Below the pieces are notes generated by a model. The model was not told where the DNA came from, made no database searches, and saw only the letters and a list, made by a program, of their open reading frames with translations. Of a DNA stretch of 10,044 bases, positions 7,284 to 10,044 are shown piece after piece (positions within the stretch are counted from its first letter, which is position 1; each line of letters opens with the position of its first letter). The DNA comes from Pseudomonadota bacterium (GTDB lineage Bacteria; Pseudomonadota; Gammaproteobacteria; Acidithiobacillales; Acidithiobacillaceae). The DNA is taken from positions 1-10,044 of the forward strand of contig JAKAVW010000087.1 in the NCBI GenBank assembly GCA_021827445.1, in the 5' to 3' direction. A program made the translations under genes and the position numbers.

Positions 7284-7822
7284 TGGGGCAACTGGTCATC
7301 CTTGATCGTGACGGTGTCATCAACGAGGACAGTAGCGCCTTTATCAAATCTCCCGCCGAGTGGCGCCCCATTCCGGGCAGTCTGGAGGCTATCGCGCGTC
7401 TGAACCGCGCCGGCTACCAAGTGGTGGTAGCCACCAATCAGTCCGGTGTGGGTCGGGGACTTTTCGATATCCGTACCCTGACCGCTATTCATCAGCGTAT
7501 GCGTCAGGAACTGGCCGCCGTAGGCGGTCGAATAGATGCCATTTTCTTCTGTCCCCATGCTCCGGAAGCAGGATGCGCGTGTCGCAAGCCAGCGCCCGGC
7601 CTGTTTCGCGAGATACAGGAGCGCCTGCAGAGCTCGCTGGAACAGGTTCCCGCCATCGGTGACAGTATCCGTGATCTGGTCGCCGCGCGTAAAGCCGGTG
7701 CACGACCCATGCTGGTGCTGACGGGCAAAGGCCAACGCATGCATTTGGAAGCGGAAGCGGCGGGCGTCCCCATTTTCGCGGATCTTAATGCGGCGGTACA
7801 CGCTATTCTCGGCATTCCGTGA
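7283..7822 (+). CDS. gmhB: D-glycero-beta-D-manno-heptose 1,7-bisphosphate 7-phosphatase (HAD family)
   Basis: GmhB removes the 7-phosphate of heptose bisphosphate in the ADP-heptose pathway that supplies the LPS inner core. The 179-aa protein has the HAD motif I LDRDGVIN with nucleophile D8 and acid D10, motif II ATNQSGVGRG (50-59), the family's zinc loop with C90, H92, C98 and C100, the motif III lysine in CRKPAPG (K102), and motif IV GDSIRD with D127 and D131. Length fits GmhB; histidinol-phosphatase domains share this fold, but the zinc loop spacing and stand-alone length fit GmhB. ATG 7283 shares its A with the glyS stop codon (TGATG), so translation is probably coupled; an in-frame TTG at 7280 is a less likely start. 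The enzyme is cytoplasmic. The glyS-gmhB-plsC order is common in related proteobacteria. Confidence 0.93.
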   Translation: MGQLVILDRDGVINEDSSAFIKSPAEWRPIPGSLEAIARLNRAGYQVVVATNQSGVGRGLFDIRTLTAIHQRMRQELAAVGGRIDAIFFCPHAPEAGCACRKPAPGLFREIQERLQSSLEQVPAIGDSIRDLVAARKAGARPMLVLTGKGQRMHLEAEAAGVPIFADLNAAVHAILGIP

Positions 7823-8547
7823 TACGTACCATTCGCAGCAGCTTGTTCTACATTGGTTTTACGATCTGGACCCTGGTCTGGGCCTTTTTCAGCCTGACCA
7901 TCACCCTGTTGCCGCTGACGGCGCGGGTCTGGACCAGTCGTTTATGGGCACGTACCGGCGTCGGCTGGCTCCATTGGAGTTGTGGCCTGCGTTATCGGGT
8001 TTGCGGCCTCGCCAACATTCCCGCCACGCCCTGCGTCATCGTCGCCAACCATCAATCGGCACTGGAGACTCTGCTCCTCTGGTGCATCTTCCCACGACTC
8101 TCCTATGTACTGAAAAAGGAACTCTTCCGCATCCCGGTGATTGGCTGGGGCCTGCATCTGTCCTGGCCCATCGGTATCGACCGCGACGCAGGCAGGCAGG
8201 CCTTAGTAGAGGTGATTGAAGAAGGCAAAATCCGCCTGGCGGCAGGCTTTAACGTCGTGATTTTCCCGGAAGGCACCCGCCACCCCTGCGGCGAGGTTGG
8301 CCCTTTCAGCAGCACGGCCGCTGGCCTGGCCATTCGCGCTCAGGTTCCGCTCCTGCCCATCGCCGTGAATAGCGGATGCTTCTGGCCACGCGCGGATTGG
8401 CGCAAATGGCCGGGGGTGGTCGAGGTGCAGATCGGCCCCGCACTACCCCCTGCAGGTAAAGCCGCTGCCCTCAACCAACAAGCGCAAGACTGGATTACGA
8501 CCGCGGTTGCAAAGATGGGGACAGGGCCTGCTGTAAAAGCGCTTTAA
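7819..8547 (+). CDS. plsC: 1-acyl-sn-glycerol-3-phosphate acyltransferase (PlsC family)
   Basis: PlsC-type enzymes transfer an acyl chain to lysophosphatidic acid to make phosphatidic acid at the inner membrane. The 242-aa sequence has an N-terminal hydrophobic segment at about 9-33 that would anchor it. Acyltransferase motif I is NHQSALE (77-83), giving H-x4-E instead of the textbook H-x4-D. Motif II lies near ELFRIPVIGWG (101-111), motif III is FPEGTR (149-154), and a VPLLPIAVNSG stretch (176-186) follows as motif IV. The GTG start at 7819 overlaps the gmhB stop as GTGA. The Glu variant is known to me from PlsC-like proteins encoded beside gmhB in other proteobacteria (NHQSxWE types), so the enzyme is probably active. 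The last 53 bp overlap the convergent ligase gene. The exact acyl acceptor cannot be settled from sequence. Confidence 0.93.
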   Translation: MIRTIRSSLFYIGFTIWTLVWAFFSLTITLLPLTARVWTSRLWARTGVGWLHWSCGLRYRVCGLANIPATPCVIVANHQSALETLLLWCIFPRLSYVLKKELFRIPVIGWGLHLSWPIGIDRDAGRQALVEVIEEGKIRLAAGFNVVIFPEGTRHPCGEVGPFSSTAAGLAIRAQVPLLPIAVNSGCFWPRADWRKWPGVVEVQIGPALPPAGKAAALNQQAQDWITTAVAKMGTGPAVKAL

Positions 8548-9403
8548 CCAGAGTACCGGCGATGTCCTTACCCGTAACGCCTTCGATACCCTCCAGGCTG
8601 GGGACGGGGTTCACTTCCAGCACCAAGGGCCGCTGATCTTCAGCCAGCATGATATCCACCCCGGCAAAACCCAGACCCAGTGAAGCCACCGACAGGCAAG
8701 CAATGGCGGCAAAATCTTCCGGCAGATCCAGCAATGCCGACGCCTGGCCCCCGCAATGCAGGTTGCTACGAAAATCCTCAGCAGAAGCCTCCCTGCGCAT
8801 GGCCGCAATCACCTCGCCGAAGAGAACGATTACCCGAAAATCCTGACGTCCTGGAAGAAAGCGCTGGATCATCGCTTCGTGTTGCAGATGGAGGAAGGTG
8901 TCCAGCATCCCCCGTGCCGCCATATCCGTTTCCGCCAGACTAACGCCAACCCCTTGGGAACCACTGAGCAGCTTGTGTACCAAGGGCGTACCCAGAGCAG
9001 ATACCGCCAGATCACGCTGCCCCATCTGCGTGAAATAGGCCGTCTTCGGCACCGCAACCCCCGCGGCAACCAGGACCTGCAAAGAAGCAAACTTGTCGCG
9101 GGACAACTCCAGCGATTCCGCACTATTGAGGCAGCAGATGCCTTCCCCCGCAAAATAACGGAGCAGGCGTGACCCTAAGTGCGTCAGCGGACCACCTACT
9201 CGCGGAATTACTGCGGTGCAGGGCGCCAAGAGAGAGGATCCGTAGTAAAGCTGGGTCTCGGTATTATCTAACAGCAGCAAGCAATGCTCAGGTTGAAGTA
9301 ATACGGGTTCTGCGCCCGCCGCGACAACTGCATCCAGCAGACGGCGGGTCGAGTACAACCCGGTATGGCGCGAGAGAATCGCAATGCGGGGCAGTGCAGA
9401 CAT
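8495..9403 (-). CDS. RimK-like ATP-grasp ligase (alpha-L-glutamate ligase family)
   Basis: The 302-residue product aligns by eye over its full length with RimK (300 aa in E. coli), the enzyme that adds glutamates to ribosomal protein S6. It starts IAILSRHTGLYSTRRLLDA, and has AVIPRVG (64-70), SRDKFASLQVL (101-111), the nucleotide-binding lysine in VHKLLSGSQGVGV (K144 plus a Gly-rich loop 148-154), the FRSNLHCGG substrate/ATP loop (211-219), and the metal-binding end D250 with LEVNPVPSLEGIEG (262-275; E263 and N265). All key ATP-grasp residues I can name are present. The frame is open upstream to 9670, but the family N-terminus begins at ATG 9403. The acceptor is unknown: other family members use tetrahydromethanopterin, F420 or LysW, so S6 glutamylation is only the nearest guess. 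It lies 4 nt behind the 111-aa gene and overlaps the plsC end by 53 bp. Confidence 0.92.
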   Translation of the reverse strand: MSALPRIAILSRHTGLYSTRRLLDAVVAAGAEPVLLQPEHCLLLLDNTETQLYYGSSLLAPCTAVIPRVGGPLTHLGSRLLRYFAGEGICCLNSAESLELSRDKFASLQVLVAAGVAVPKTAYFTQMGQRDLAVSALGTPLVHKLLSGSQGVGVSLAETDMAARGMLDTFLHLQHEAMIQRFLPGRQDFRVIVLFGEVIAAMRREASAEDFRSNLHCGGQASALLDLPEDFAAIACLSVASLGLGFAGVDIMLAEDQRPLVLEVNPVPSLEGIEGVTGKDIAGTLVKALLQQALSPSLQPRS

Positions 9404-9407
9404 GAGT

Positions 9408-9743
9408 TTAAGGAATATCCTCACGAAAACCCAGCAGTGGCAATTCACCGTGGGCGATGGAGCGCTCAATGAATCCAGCGCGACCGGGCGCGCGCTGTTC
9501 CAGTACCGCCCGCGACAGGGCGGGCTCACCGCTGATCGCAGCAAAAAGCACTTCCAGCTCCCAAGGATCCACCCGCAACGTCCCGAAGGGATTATCCTGC
9601 GTCGCAGGCCGCCAGAACAGGTTCGGCAACCATCCTTTACTGCACACTGCCGGAGCCAGATAGAGCACACGGCAACGTTCGGCGATCTCCCCCGGTGCCG
9701 GAATCTGCATCAGTTCCAAATTTTCATCCATACTCCCATCCAT
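9408..9743 (-). CDS. Uncharacterised 111-aa protein upstream of the RimK-like ligase
   Basis: I do not recognise this protein. It has two Cys (C24, C34), an aromatic stretch KGWLPNLFW (36-44), RVDPWELEVLFAAISG (57-72), and a C-terminal half rich in Arg and Glu. There is no signal peptide or membrane segment, so it is probably cytosolic. Its stop lies 4 nt before the ligase ATG, and both genes are on the minus strand, so they are probably one operon and may act together. Start choice is uncertain: ATG 9743 gives 111 aa but has no clear ribosome binding site, while ATG 9731 (107 aa) has GGGAG too close to be ideal. Support as a real gene comes from its tight spacing to the ligase and its fill of otherwise empty space; another reading is that it is a chance frame, as the region is GC-rich. 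Confidence 0.6.
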   Translation of the reverse strand: MDGSMDENLELMQIPAPGEIAERCRVLYLAPAVCSKGWLPNLFWRPATQDNPFGTLRVDPWELEVLFAAISGEPALSRAVLEQRAPGRAGFIERSIAHGELPLLGFREDIP

Positions 9744-9833
9744 TTGTTTTTATGTGCACAAGCGCACCACGAGCCCATCTGTAAGGTGTAAACACAACAC
9801 GCCACCCACAGCGATAATCATAAAGCCATTTAC

Positions 9834-9862
9834 TTGGCAACGGAATTATTGTGGAGCATAAT
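9834..9862 (+). promoter_or_regulatory. Predicted sigma70-like promoter of the gene at 9929
   Basis: TTGGCA (9834-9839, 5 of 6 to TTGACA) and CATAAT (9857-9862, 5 of 6 to TATAAT) are spaced by the optimal 17 bp. Transcription would start near 9869, leaving a leader of about 60 nt before the ATG. The spacing and box quality make this the best promoter in the window. Confidence 0.65.
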
Positions 9863-9916
9863 GGTCAACTACTTGAGAGGTGTAGAACATATTCGCAACA
9901 AGCGGCTTAACGGCCT

Positions 9917-9923
9917 AAGGAGA
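9917..9923 (+). promoter_or_regulatory. Strong ribosome binding site for the gene at 9929
   Basis: AAGGAGA ends 5 nt before ATG 9929 and is nearly complementary to the 16S rRNA 3' end. It shows that the truncated frame at the window edge is a real, probably well-translated gene. Confidence 0.8.
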
Positions 9924-9928
9924 CCATC

Positions 9929-10044
9929 ATGAGCGACAACAGCACGCAGCAGGGCGTAGCGGGTCACGGCGCCTTTTTTCAGGACACGAATCTTTCGGCG
10001 AACGAAGCCGAAGCGGCTACGGCCTGGGTGCGCAGCCATGTTGA
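9929..10044 (+). CDS. Unidentified protein, N-terminal 38 codons (3' partial)
   Basis: A reading frame opens at ATG 9929 behind a strong promoter and ribosome binding site and runs off the end of the window. The visible residues begin MSDNSTQQGVAGHGAFFQ and continue with an Ala/Glu-rich, probably helical stretch (NEAEAATAWVRSHV). There is no signal peptide. Too little is present to name a family. The strong expression signals suggest a well-expressed, probably cytoplasmic product. Confidence 0.75.
   Translation, partial: MSDNSTQQGVAGHGAFFQDTNLSANEAEAATAWVRSHV

Larger units (their letters stand above)
9744..9928. other. Divergent intergenic region
   Basis: This 185-bp gap separates the minus-strand ligase unit from the plus-strand gene at the window end and must hold promoters for both. 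It is AT-richer than its surroundings. The plus-strand promoter is listed separately. For the minus strand I see only a weak -10 candidate, TATGAT on the minus strand near 9819-9824, without a good -35 box. A perfect 8-bp palindrome TGTGCACA sits at 9753-9760, close to the minus-strand start. No tRNA or small ORF was evident. Confidence 0.55.

Noticed and set aside
7154..7801. 215-aa minus-strand open frame
   Set aside because: It is antisense to the end of glyS and to gmhB, both clearly coding on the plus strand.
9404..9670. N-terminal extension of the RimK-like ligase up to 9670
   Set aside because: The extra residues are Arg/Cys/Trp-rich, do not match the family, and lie in another frame over the 111-aa gene; the family start fits ATG 9403.
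9384..9791. 135-aa plus-strand frame across the ligase and 111-aa genes
   Set aside because: No ribosome binding site and a basic, low-similarity composition; it is the antisense shadow of the minus-strand genes.

Overview
The window looks like chromosomal DNA of a Gram-negative proteobacterium of moderate GC. It encodes an alpha2beta2-type glycyl-tRNA synthetase, a GmhB-type heptose phosphatase for LPS core synthesis, a PlsC acyltransferase and a RimK-family ligase. Codon use, gene order and protein style suggest a gamma/beta-like lineage, possibly Acidithiobacillus; the genus is an impression, not a demonstrated assignment. I see no insertion sequences, CRISPR arrays, tRNAs or rRNAs.

Region 1 (1-4238, plus strand) is the most unusual part. 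Five co-directional genes encode, in order: a FimV-like TPR protein (5' end outside the window), a protein with a degenerate receiver-like domain and a C-terminal winged-helix-like region, a small Ras-like GTPase of the MglA/CvnD (COG2229) type, a probable winged-helix plus roadblock-like protein, and a stand-alone roadblock/LC7 protein (MglB/CvnB type). Together they look like a prokaryotic small-GTPase switch. Such switches (Myxococcus MglA/MglB, Streptomyces conservons) control polarity, motility or signalling. The FimV-like partner hints at a polar or type IV pilus role, but that is inference.

Region 2 (4239-8547, plus strand) begins with a good sigma70-like promoter. It drives a tightly packed run glyQ-glyS-gmhB-plsC, in which each gene overlaps the next by 1 to 14 nt. 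It combines tRNA charging with envelope (LPS and phospholipid) synthesis.

Region 3 (8495-9743, minus strand) holds a two-gene unit: an unrecognised 111-aa protein followed, 4 nt later, by a RimK-like ATP-grasp ligase. The 3' end of the ligase overlaps the 3' end of plsC by 53 bp, tail to tail.

Region 4 (9744-10044) is a divergent intergenic region with a convincing plus-strand promoter. It is followed by the first 38 codons of an unidentified gene with a strong ribosome binding site, cut off by the window edge.
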